A stretch of DNA of 64,000 bases from a bacterium SCSIO 12827. GTDB taxonomy: Bacteria; Pseudomonadota; Alphaproteobacteria; Rhodospirillales; Casp-alpha2. The position numbers and the translations under genes were made by a program. The stretch spans positions 1,984,001 to 2,048,000 of the forward strand of contig CP073746.1 of NCBI GenBank assembly GCA_024397995.1, given 5' to 3'. The notes beneath the pieces were generated by a model. It ran no database searches. It was not told the origin of the DNA and saw nothing but the letters and a program-made list of their open reading frames with translations. Below, piece by piece: positions 61,401 through 64,000 of this stretch; positions within the stretch are counted from its first letter, which is position 1; each line of letters begins with the position of its first letter.

Positions 61401-61792
61401 TGCGCCCCATCGGGCAAATGGAAAAATTCGAGCTCGCCCTTGTTGCCGGATAATATCAGGGTCCGCGCCTTGCCGTCCTGACCCAGGCGGTCCAGATCCA
61501 GTCCCTTGAACAGGCCGGATTTCTTGAACGCCTTGGTGATCTCCTGTTGAAGTTCGGATTCAACCGACGACGGTGCCCCGGCATCCGGCGCCGCAACCTT
61601 GGGTGCCTCGACCGTGGGCGCCGTGACGCTGGGTGCGGCAAGGGCCGGCGCGCCGGATCCCTGGGTTTGCGCCTGGGACAGATCGGTCGGAAAAACCGCC
61701 AGGAGCCCAGCCACCACCAATGCCGTCACGGTGGTCAAAGCGCGTGTTCGAGGCCGGACCTGTCCGTCCCTGCGCGCGGCGTTATTACGCAT
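43451..61792 (-). CDS. Giant secreted repeat protein (6113 aa) with DUF5648-like repeats and ricin-type lectin domains
   Basis: One uninterrupted frame. Signal peptide ~19-41 (ALTTVTALVVAGLLAVFPTD), then Ala/Pro-rich linkers to ~185. Residues ~460-2370 repeat a beta-rich module with cores such as VPGIGDLAL and IPGLGATPLADVRLGDLVFAY; I know no family for it. Residues ~2370-3200 are also beta-rich. A ricin-type domain at ~3270-3408 opens the C-terminal part. It has ten triads of DUF5648-like repeats (LYRYxNxxxxDHxYTTDxxELG, then GYxYxGVxGYV), with seven more ricin-type domains after triads 5-10 and at the C-terminus (~4281, 4591, 4895, 5205, 5508, 5808, 5961), holding QxW and paired Cys. Lectin domains suggest binding to a polysaccharide. 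It follows a secretin gene by 23 bases. Function unknown; surface or extracellular location is inferred. Confidence 0.9.
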   Translation of the reverse strand: MRNNAARRDGQVRPRTRALTTVTALVVAGLLAVFPTDLSQAQTQGSGAPALAAPSVTAPTVEAPKVAAPDAGAPSSVESELQQEITKAFKKSGLFKGLDLDRLGQDGKARTLILSGNKGELEFFHLPDGAQDDNTVPSPAASDQQTTPQTQPLVPGAPTPAPVDKVESRPLDAPAPPSPTASATSASRQDDDTVKGSYHFLHKRESLPLRLFADAAGRTGAIDLVLKDAVLIYSSEARETRLSKLSIPPATTRYLKKFVTAKRRAMDLPAGGVIFARLVIRENSFLDNLDKALDFKEKEVLVQGHVSYRMFRRLVGLSVKPAKPDVTDDDIKLTFNLEGFRPPKIGRYVDAADLALTIAPDSNGRLDMTGTAAARFGFGARKVKAAGTLDFDAVSGDGEPVFRMTAKAGLRDLRNIKVDGAQAKEIDFLFSLDDAYVPKLRAEGYGERSGERIPIAGELDEEDGKDLFKLDGNTLEAVAGLDIPGFDEIKLGTVPKLTTGRAVSVDTIIRGQPAKLVIGPVTNNDAAYVALSVDGGGIEMLVPKNVLGDLGKVETGRAVYLYVPKGRGPPKLSDLPKPFQTLFQEFFTDKDLSSAKPGMNLFQASGFDEKHPFSTLLSLFRQGRTNEGGIKIVGQIDPLVFDEPDESAAEAWRSGDARGRLKRVLATLRLRGEVTGLEGVGLSNLFRLADRAEFVFEGGSSGRVSAGLDFGGTLMLPGAKVPRYFEFAAAARSDGAFRWQGDEVDAQGEDIRGGQRVTLTGSIRNKRPVDLSLALAGGFRLGDLSQIQVSGLADLEIQDVYLSRKVISGALGRGNARSTITIVDKPDARLAVIDVSRGVRPAAYLPGLNRTPLADLELPETAILIAGPGSGAEAIDGLPAAMAQSLKKTLEGGGIVLKPGISFLSRLSFDGDDPLARLARRLGVPKTETAFLSGDIPAAVVKAVAGGRAPKVLAGLSLKAQLPRLTLPGLENLFKLSDVTELALTSDAAGAMELALKSGGTFTIPIVRRDEQVQVDARITGQGAQRMAMLDIEAASKLHLTAEAPLNFKNLAKAKDFSVSIDNGLTLSDLLGTEVPGIGSLRLAEAKLSLGHVQGTLALGDTKFTVNLAALGGGGGGGNPLARLMTMEVSDLPGLSVIPGLGATPLADVRLGDLVFAYLPTLGGGGGDGLALDKLPEGIRHLAGKLSGPSGGGRLLSGLNLVSAVDPAKLGKLSDLLAKLGAGGGGKPFKLKAVMPGEALAFIRGKLPKGKSGGSGGAAAKAKKLAGTVVAKIIQKTDLTIPVPAIKLPGVGDYLSSRAAQIKLTGGEGANGAALTTAITGAFDFVLPGTPTSGSLDHEITLTLDAGRNLAAAVNGTGRLNNVAGQFTLSGSLATAGGRKADLALALDGEGLTLANVMGLNVPGLSDVALTKAAVRAGLVSGEIMVKGGTFQATAFDFARDKKPALAVVAANLDIAQVLPAVAGTALDAATLERTTFLYLPPGRKATLSETGFPAELVGRFDLARVGDGFNAELMARPKQGGQLADLLGGLGIRLTDPLEIEGRFNANPFTASGKDLIAAIDLTATLPTLNFNKIGPVAIDFPSRPVLALKGSDTGLTTRIDTSIRFALPGPGRVYEGDGSFTTEPMEGGKRLLTFAGSALDPGGRKALIEASLPLPGSPRDFRLKFSGEQTLSSLLGVDIPVIGDLNLKEVERDTDYLVAKIALKGFETTVGAFRTEGRWAVTLSAAGLKPSEFIPGLGSSPIAGLTLPQAVFTYIPGRSGDGTSLRLPFDVAALPDKVKTAVGPLLNPFGGGGSSFRPGLNLKSFLKPSDLPALKKMFAFTGSGGGQPLKLSGVLPVEALKSLVSGGGGGGNSAIKTRAKEAVAGLVQKVDLETKLPAVNLPGVRDVVAFDDPILRIQGVSENGKVALVTRITGDMQVTLPGVSPLALAGSLRLAARVDGVGLDVEGGSDRLRLTGSVNLNKADPRLQLAVASDITVQDLIGTSVPGIGDLALTDARIGSEVISGTVQLRGSQTTLAVFDFKKDKKPFVALVPESVDAADFIPGVRGTPLDNAKLTRGALVYVPGEKDAYPENDAYPDSVTAALKLVSRGGALPPSQGLRAGFIVEPKAESPLAKALAFVGVKEDTLEVAGVLPSIALASRPGGAGRGLSGDALKQAVAAVDLEARLPAINLPGIDKVLTLGAPTFLIKGTPVTDIKGQSTGEVRLRVGMAGDLILNLPGHALAFDGGIDIEKTTGGKAFRLAVRSTSTVNWDKAFGLPFLGLNNLALSGAIERTAEGRALLDASLSTMARLDKQEFEAVSSLTLKSNAAPELRFTIPGKIDVAKLPLVGGLKGINELSFANLWIGTGGLGGKVRIDKLGIGGEGAIFLHGGKPIALVKADPFKITDLVGNSGPASKFKQVLEGAAQISLPESVFAISTADLSNVPVGDLPSGLLSMVEGLMPKSGGDKRTLPFGAGVSLIAALSEENLPSAIRQVATRDVNIFKAVDGPLLLAGSLKGVFDGNLEARLDARLPNFKLPEGQPWRQLVSIDNVGAEGFLFVDVPKLQMGLGVNGNITLDVPRLSTPTKSDKLKFGGDLYTSFDAVSWAGSFKLAANMRGDWHQPFGISKNHTFRNPAILIGFDSEGSVEFGVGASAIVTGLGRKQDRTVTADADFLVNINFSTSIPLPKKLAVAYKVKGELSQWTSLEMMEANFKGVLGGPMANEVLKVLPDKKSRDAAKYLQTEILKRSIFDIIRVDELPLPTLSVVDPVIFFATPGAKIPGRDDTLDTMGMRVGGGAYMSLFGNKKRLGGADLRLTLSDGLILKGDLADITLPPILKVQNAKVDIVANIKQLPHFKVSGNTNFLGAKENIDIEFSKDRIHFELERDLGRLIKTRFLAQTDSGDVLGAREFLVEADTKTEIDKLISDEVFPRMGIPKVVFDAIKSSTPIFIHGAKFRGKLVDFLKGGEVTLEIDHSFFGTRMKEPAVAKVKPAWASSNPVEVLPAAAIGDAMGKSFFAYLIDHPFALGKINLGLVSLESASLSAERDTSSRFKITGKLNALGLPFSQTTAYLDNKSGLTLDSKTEINVGLPLGVLGNLARSETTLHYELNPAGVSHKIKLDMSTAALGFKDSIHFNLDGDLTETNVSFRSTHPCARFSSQTTMGAGDIRNLALKVNQGTALPIDFIQAVKFQPKISLPSPKDALQCGSRVAGMAAAAVDVAAQGLRDVANAANVVVGAVGNLAGEIIKGLKSLDCKLLRLGDCPRPSDCRGSERWSDSLKRCWIPDNFLLRHYSIANRDKGWCADIRGAKDQAGVDLIPWGCHGKWNQSWRFYGDGYLRNVKGGCMGARRYHEGGVVSLESCSSSSVLKMEFLTTGQIIAHRKDGSGGACLAIDRGKIVLWGCGRVGDKHTDLWLPFDPFKGRVVNPALDREAKALEAAYKAPVSNDPPVPFMRYWKRSTNEYYHTADPEQFGNGRDGWAYDGKVGMIFNKRAPGTVPLFRFWRTARKGQNHVYTTEPNGFRGGQRGFSFDGVAGYVYNRDIPNTVPFFRYHESNNTNYFYTGDIDQLGRNPRGPWRFEGTAGYLPKEEPPLTPPVEPSNPVPLAFDKNIQVFPKPAEGTMPLYLYGRIENRRRQAPDILSGDFKEYGYGSPEIYFAGIAGYVFPDKRPGTLPIIQRRYGKNIGLGHYPGPDYGPGKDAKLVRVDPVPLLRYFNPKANDHLYTADPAQLGDGRDGYVRDGVAGAIFPGRVQGTVPLYRYWNGAKQDHIFTTDFQELWYGKDGYEFVAVEGYVYPKEQKGSRALHRYRNGASNDNLLTTDIDEFGGKKGAKGFSYVKVEGWVPAVTPPGAKDRAVKSEPEMMLRYHHPGTGDHVIALGFGEMGEGADGYVLDKPLGMIFSKKAKDTVPLYRYFHAANNDTYYTTKFDGLAWGKDGWTYQGIAGWIYDKQRPGTVALRLYHSSANREHMLARDGDTKPGYTAQSVVGWVPEFQAPGADTPVVQSTPVILARYVNAKTRDSRLTAGDKEFGRGAGGYVPDRYLGHIWPKRAKGTVPLYRYFSASRNDTYVATDFSERWYGTDGYVYEGILGYVQAKEGPETVALHRYVNEATGDTRVTTDFAELDGKRGRDGYRYQGVIGWVKPFTPPGLEQPEKASKPVPFVRYRDKKPGAYVQVAGAETYGTGKGDLVIEQAQGRIFKTRAPGTVPLYEYGRGKSHVRRYTTDFRDLLFGRDGFDYLGLAGFVYPDARSGTVPLHRFDTRDNGGHVLTVDKGAFAGKSGYAGGGIIAHVPAYDETPSPAFRNLYVATNRNFSCLYAQAQDGGELDSRLCADDGNMRFTFWSDGTLRHDPKDLCLGTNSQSGNAANVGIYTCDYSPGQQWDVRWSGKKPSRPDPAARFQLVHRQSGKCLGLADDSARDEVETVLVKCAAEGKAGVQFWSAGQEVPAYDLPGTDVPVRPSDPELLVRYVNPKAKGGDHRLVLGLDELGRGKDGFLPDVVMGRVFATRAAADLVPLYRYVAAKDGDHMYTADFHELRFASDGYRFDGVLGYVQAAKGPGLLPLHRYFNKSRHDHLVTTDGDELDGANGKNGYRYEGVAAYTPGTGAEVRKGWAKVHLANRDGMVCLTRDGGGSLSSRRCEDEGDQPLAFWTDGTLRDLSGGKCMTTDRAGTAPPEIAACDNSLAQRWTPVWQGGKAPGQPSGRTAMQLSHWLSGACLTLADGSGRDGVPAVMAPCGKFAKDDRRGTWWAHGGVPTFTAPGADAPMVNADSQPLIRYVSAKSKSGDHRLTVGPDALGLGRDGYVMETAQGYVWAGRAAGTAPLYQYHHKATGDHFWTPDFRELGYGASGYAYQGIAGYLHADKQPGTVALHRYVNKVRGDHLLTSDFDEFGGKVGRAGYAYEGIAAWAPAYPEAPTDGYTGLYLATAKNLSCLDGAAKVGAAVRASFCHDHDRPKFSFWRDGTLRFDGGTKDGTKLCLNADKAGVTLARCAYTRAQQFKAAWQGTAPKAADPTRSMQIVHVDSGKCLGLADASGQDGVAAVLTSCKAPGDNVQTWSAGTNQPRFTPPGMEVAEAASDPVPFIRYAAKAGKGDHLMQAGPELFGLGKNGYEMQAAQGFIFTTRAPGTRPLYRYKDTKTGDTIYTGDFHEFRFAKGTVSYDGWVGFAYGAERKDAVALHRYVNKARGDHLLTADADELGGKAGKDGYAYDGVVAWVPPYDETPDKGHQALFAATHGNLTCLDADGTDGGPLLSSYCGKEDGKHALTLWQDGTLRQDASGLCLSLRAPGKGGAKGAAVTVDRCDYTRSQQWTLGKPGRDKTRRISHADSGKCLGIADASGQDGVETRAYACATSDPDLQAFTLTTKRPEFTPPGMEGSVAASDPVPFIRYAAKAGKGDHLMQAGPELFGLGKNGYEMQAAQGFIFTTRAPGTRPLYRYKDTKTGDTIYTGDFHEFRFAKGTVSYDGWVGFAYGAERKDAVALHRYVNKARGDHLLTADADELGGKAGKDGYAYDGVVAWVPPYDETPDKGHQALFAATHRNLTCLDADGTDGGPLLSSYCGKEDGKHALTLWQDGTLRQDASGLCLSLRAPGKGGAKGAAVTVDRCDYTRSQQWTLGKPARDKTHRISHADSGKCLGIADASGQDGVETRAYACATSDPDLQAFTLTTKRPEFTPPGMEGSVAASDPVPLVRYARTGNRAAHVFKLGPADWETGKQGYKIEIPQGTILPKRAAKTRPLYRYRHAGRDQHLYVTDFLDYRFAKDGYAFDGVLGYVLADETKGAVALRRYRHNQTGDDLLTVDDREYGGDKGRGGYTFMGLQGWVAPYRAAPVGPLSGIVAVAQAWHCLAGPTNKAGGPATIQPCALDGADRFTYFDDDSFRDDASGLCLAFENDRMPAVWETCSYRDPRQRLRLHWTGKGKAAPKAADGGRALRLEHVAEKRCIALQQGQATAGNGLTLAACADKSSQPDQDWRPMAELPRAKAMAGWRGLTLNGGNDMCISGPVAKRDGRVTLRAYGSGRRQTLFARYDDGTLRAEETGACLTLPVAGGGKPAVLAPCLVNSPSQKFEILWNGPGKTPKGPATDRAFRLRHQDSKLCLGARGGNWQDGTRVTLSTCAKTTGTLAQNWRFGGENAQKSK
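44811..45719 (-). repeat. 909-bp tandem repeat inside the giant gene, C-terminal copy
   Basis: This unit encodes one DUF5648-like triad plus one ricin-type domain (303 residues). It is almost identical to 45720-46628 at a 909-base offset; I count only a handful of base differences, for example GKPARDKTHRIS here against GKPGRDKTRRIS in the other copy. The length keeps the frame. The near-identity shows recent duplication or ongoing homogenisation. Confidence 0.9.
45720..46628 (-). repeat. 909-bp tandem repeat inside the giant gene, N-terminal copy
   Basis: Adjacent copy of the unit at 44811-45719. It carries FAATHGNLTCLDAD where the other has FAATHRNLTCLDAD. The flanking triads on either side are clearly related but much more diverged, so only this unit was recently copied. 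Confidence 0.9.
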
Positions 61793-61815
61793 GCCGCAAT
61801 CCTTACACCGACCAC

Positions 61816-63759
61816 TCAGTTGAAATAGAAGTACCGCAACAGTTCCGGGAAAAATCCGTCCTCATAGGTGTTGAGGAACCCGTTTCCGTCGTTGGCCAAC
61901 AGGCGGTCGAAATCACCGTCCTTGTCGTCATCTGAGAACTTGAGATCGCCCGTGCGAAACTCGCGGTAAAGGTCGGAATATGAAAGGCCGACCAACGCCT
62001 TGGTCAGATTGCTGGTCGGGTCGAACCAATTGCGGAACCTCTGACGTAACTGGCGCATAATATTACCGTCCGTCTTCACCCCTTGTTCCCCGGCGGCGGC
62101 ATCCACGGTTTCCCGGTCGTCCAGGCTTTCGGCCAGACGCGGCGTGACCAGGAAAATCAGCGAGGTGTCCTCTGTCGTCGACGTCTTCGAGCTGAAGAAA
62201 TACTGCAACAGCGGCACGCGGCCCAAAACCGGCACGTCATCCGACGACTTTGATTTTTCCTCTTCCGTGCCGCCCCCCAAAACCAGGGTCTGACCGATGG
62301 ACAGGATGGCCGTGCTGCTCAGGCGGTTCTTCAGGGTCGGGATGACGCGGTTGAAGGTGACGCTGGATGTCGATGTGGTGAAGGTATCGAACTCGGCCTT
62401 GGTTTCCAGACGCACCCTGCCGCCGTCGAGAATTTCCGGTGTCACCTCGAAGGAAATTCCGACTTCCTTGTCGAAGGAATCCGCACCGTCACCGTCCACG
62501 GAATAGGTGACTTCCTGCCCCAGGAAAAAGCTGCCTGTCTCACCTTCCAACACGGTGATCGATGGCCGGGCCAGAACCTCCGTGCGGTTGTCCGTGTTGT
62601 TGGCAATGTTCAGACTGTAATCAATTGAGCTTTGGGAATTGGTGCCCAACGCGATCTTGAACGCCTTTTGGATTCGCTTGGTCGCGGTGCTGCCCGACGT
62701 GCCGCTGTCCTGGGCGAACTGGAAAACGTCGCCGCTGAAACTCGCCTGAAGCTGGGAGATCAGATTGACGCCCCGCCGTTCGGACAGGGACGAGGCCTGA
62801 CGGATGATGATCGCGTCGACGACCAGCATGCCCGGCAGTTTCTTCAATTCTTCGGGCTTTTCCTCAGCTTCGGCCGCACCCTGTTGCCCTGTGGCCGGGC
62901 TCGTGCCCGAAGCAGTCCCCGGGGACTTGCTGGACGGCACCCCGGCAGGCGTCTTTCCGCCGAAGAATTGGGCCTGCTGGATGTGGCCCCCGCCGCGAAT
63001 GGCGGCGTTCTTCAGGGCGTTGTCGTGGAACCCCTGCCACTGCTGCACCCGCATGTTCAGGCGCCGGGCCTCCTGTTCGGAGACAAGGTCTCTATATTTT
63101 TCGACGAACTTGTCGGCATCTTCGCGGTCATTCAGGGCCGCATTGACCACGGCGCGGGCGCGCACGTTTTCAACCGTCTCGCCGGTCAGTTCGGCCGCTC
63201 GGTTCAGGAATGCCTCGGCAGCGGCGGCATCGAAATCCAGATAACTGGCTTCGGCCAGGGCCTCGAAGATTTCAGGGGAATCATCCTTGATCAACGCCGC
63301 TTCACCCAGCCACCGCAGGGCCTCCCCGTGCTCGCCGCGACGCATGTGCCACAGGCCTAGCCGATAGGCTGACGGCCAATGGCGCAGGTCGTTGTTCAAT
63401 GCGGCGATATAACCGGACTGGGCCAATTCGCTCACCCTTGCCCCTTCACTGCGGCTGCGCAGTTCGTAGACATAGGCGTTGAGGAAATGCAGGTCCGGGT
63501 CGGTCGGCGCCAGGTTGAGCGCCTGATTAAGAATGAAATTGGCTTCCGGAAGCGCCCCCCGACGGATGGCGTCCAGCGCTTTCCACAAGGGTTTTTCGTA
63601 ATCGTTCTCGGTCAGTTTCAGATGCGTTTTCGGCTTGGCCTCTGCCGATTCCGCGCCACCAAACCCCGTGGTAAGCCGCGGTTCATCCCCGGACATCTGC
63701 ATGCAGCCACCAAGCATGGACACGCCAACCATGGCCGCAGCCAATGTGTTCTTATTCAT
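61816..63759 (-). CDS. TPR-containing secretin lipoprotein
   Basis: 647 residues from ATG 63759 (MNKNTLAAAMVGVSMLGGCM); six extra upstream codons lack support. A lipobox LGGC predicts a lipoprotein. Residues ~45-240 are TPR-like helical repeats (ALDAIRRGALPEANFILNQALNLAP). A Pro/Gly/Ser linker leads to a secretin core (~310-560): RQASSLSERRGVNLISQLQ, VLARPSITVLEGETGSFFLGQEVTYSV, GISFEVTPEILDGGRVRLE, STAILSIGQTLVLGG, VPVLGRVPLLQYFF and SLIFLVTPRL. The C-terminal tail has DDDKDGDFDRLL and NDGNG, Ca-binding-like acidic loops. No N0/N1-type domains are obvious; TPRs replace them. It should form an outer-membrane pore. Its gene is 23 bases before the giant gene, so it is the likely export channel or anchor for that protein. 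Confidence 0.9.
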   Translation of the reverse strand: MNKNTLAAAMVGVSMLGGCMQMSGDEPRLTTGFGGAESAEAKPKTHLKLTENDYEKPLWKALDAIRRGALPEANFILNQALNLAPTDPDLHFLNAYVYELRSRSEGARVSELAQSGYIAALNNDLRHWPSAYRLGLWHMRRGEHGEALRWLGEAALIKDDSPEIFEALAEASYLDFDAAAAEAFLNRAAELTGETVENVRARAVVNAALNDREDADKFVEKYRDLVSEQEARRLNMRVQQWQGFHDNALKNAAIRGGGHIQQAQFFGGKTPAGVPSSKSPGTASGTSPATGQQGAAEAEEKPEELKKLPGMLVVDAIIIRQASSLSERRGVNLISQLQASFSGDVFQFAQDSGTSGSTATKRIQKAFKIALGTNSQSSIDYSLNIANNTDNRTEVLARPSITVLEGETGSFFLGQEVTYSVDGDGADSFDKEVGISFEVTPEILDGGRVRLETKAEFDTFTTSTSSVTFNRVIPTLKNRLSSTAILSIGQTLVLGGGTEEEKSKSSDDVPVLGRVPLLQYFFSSKTSTTEDTSLIFLVTPRLAESLDDRETVDAAAGEQGVKTDGNIMRQLRQRFRNWFDPTSNLTKALVGLSYSDLYREFRTGDLKFSDDDKDGDFDRLLANDGNGFLNTYEDGFFPELLRYFYFN

Positions 63760-63788
63760 TTTGGATACGCTCCACACTGGATGCCGAC

Positions 63789-64000
63789 TTACTTCGCGCT
63801 GCCGGGAAGGACAGTGACGTCGTTACCCAACTTGGCCGCACGGAATCCGACGGGCACCCAACGGCCCCGTTCCTCATCCAGGACCCAACTGCGGCCCGTT
63901 TCGCTGTCGATCATCATCGTGCCGTTGACCGTGCGCGGCCCCTTGTCCGCGTCGATATCGCGCTTGATGTTGACGATGCGGTAACGCCCTTCGTCATCAT
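63789..64000 (-). CDS. C-terminal part of an unknown gene upstream of the secretin
   Basis: Open from the window edge to a TAA at 63789-63791; about 69 residues are visible, including RYRIVNIKRDIDADKGPRTV and SGRSW-like sequence (DSETGRSWVLDEERGRWVPV), ending VLPGSAK. It is 29 bases before the secretin ATG on the same strand, so it is probably in the same operon. The fragment is short and beta-rich; I cannot assign a family. A small periplasmic partner of the secretin is one possibility. Confidence 0.75.
   Translation of the reverse strand, partial: DDEGRYRIVNIKRDIDADKGPRTVNGTMMIDSETGRSWVLDEERGRWVPVGFRAAKLGNDVTVLPGSAK

Overview
This window reads as chromosomal DNA of an alphaproteobacterium, most likely a Rhodospirillales-type organism. 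The evidence is a Che3/Wsp-like chemosensory operon, a TAXI-type TRAP transporter, a B12 riboswitch with TonB-dependent uptake, and consistently alphaproteobacterial protein sequences. No rRNA gene, intact tRNA gene or CRISPR array was seen. By eye the left third (about 1-22 kb) is less GC-rich than the B12 block (22.6-29.4 kb) and the giant-gene block (43.4-64 kb).

Region 1 (1-15.0 kb, all minus strand) is one long signalling array. In transcription order it holds a hybrid histidine kinase, a lone receiver, a receiver-EAL phosphodiesterase, a receiver with degenerate GGDEF and EAL domains, CheW, CheR-TPR, a second CheW, a membrane chemoreceptor, CheA with a receiver, CheB, and a double-receiver protein cut by the window edge. 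Most junctions are ATGA-type overlaps. The layout matches the 'alternative cellular function' chemosensory clusters (Pseudomonas Wsp, Rhodospirillum centenum Che3), which control biofilm, c-di-GMP or cyst formation rather than flagella. Region 2 (15.1-21.6 kb) holds two paralogous PAS/GAF/LuxR regulators around a chemoreceptor and a single-domain receiver. Palindromes with an ACGTACGT core lie in the gaps downstream of each LuxR gene.

Region 3 (21.9-43.4 kb) is a mosaic of integration scars. A ~247 bp direct repeat ending in the 3' part of a serine tRNA occurs at 22.0 and 41.0 kb and brackets 19 kb. That interval holds a cobalamin riboswitch with btuB-btuF-btuC-btuD and an unknown partner gene; a FadR-regulated operon (ketopantoate-reductase-like enzyme, TAXI-TRAP transporter, mandelate-racemase-like enzyme); and folE with a Rieske/FAD reductase. 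No integrase is visible. Four decayed initiator-tRNA 3' ends and two IS3 orfA scraps lie here too. A three-gene unit (unknown 71-aa protein, double zinc-ribbon protein, MscS-type channel) is present twice, once inside and once just outside the repeat-bounded interval.

Region 4 (43.4-64 kb, minus strand) is dominated by one 18.3-kb gene for a predicted secreted protein of 6113 residues. It has about 2,000 residues of a repeated beta-rich module that I do not recognise, then about 30 DUF5648-like repeats interleaved with eight ricin-type lectin domains. Directly upstream, apparently in the same operon, are a lipoprotein secretin with TPR repeats and the end of another gene. The secretin plus giant lectin-repeat protein is the strongest candidate here for an undescribed system.
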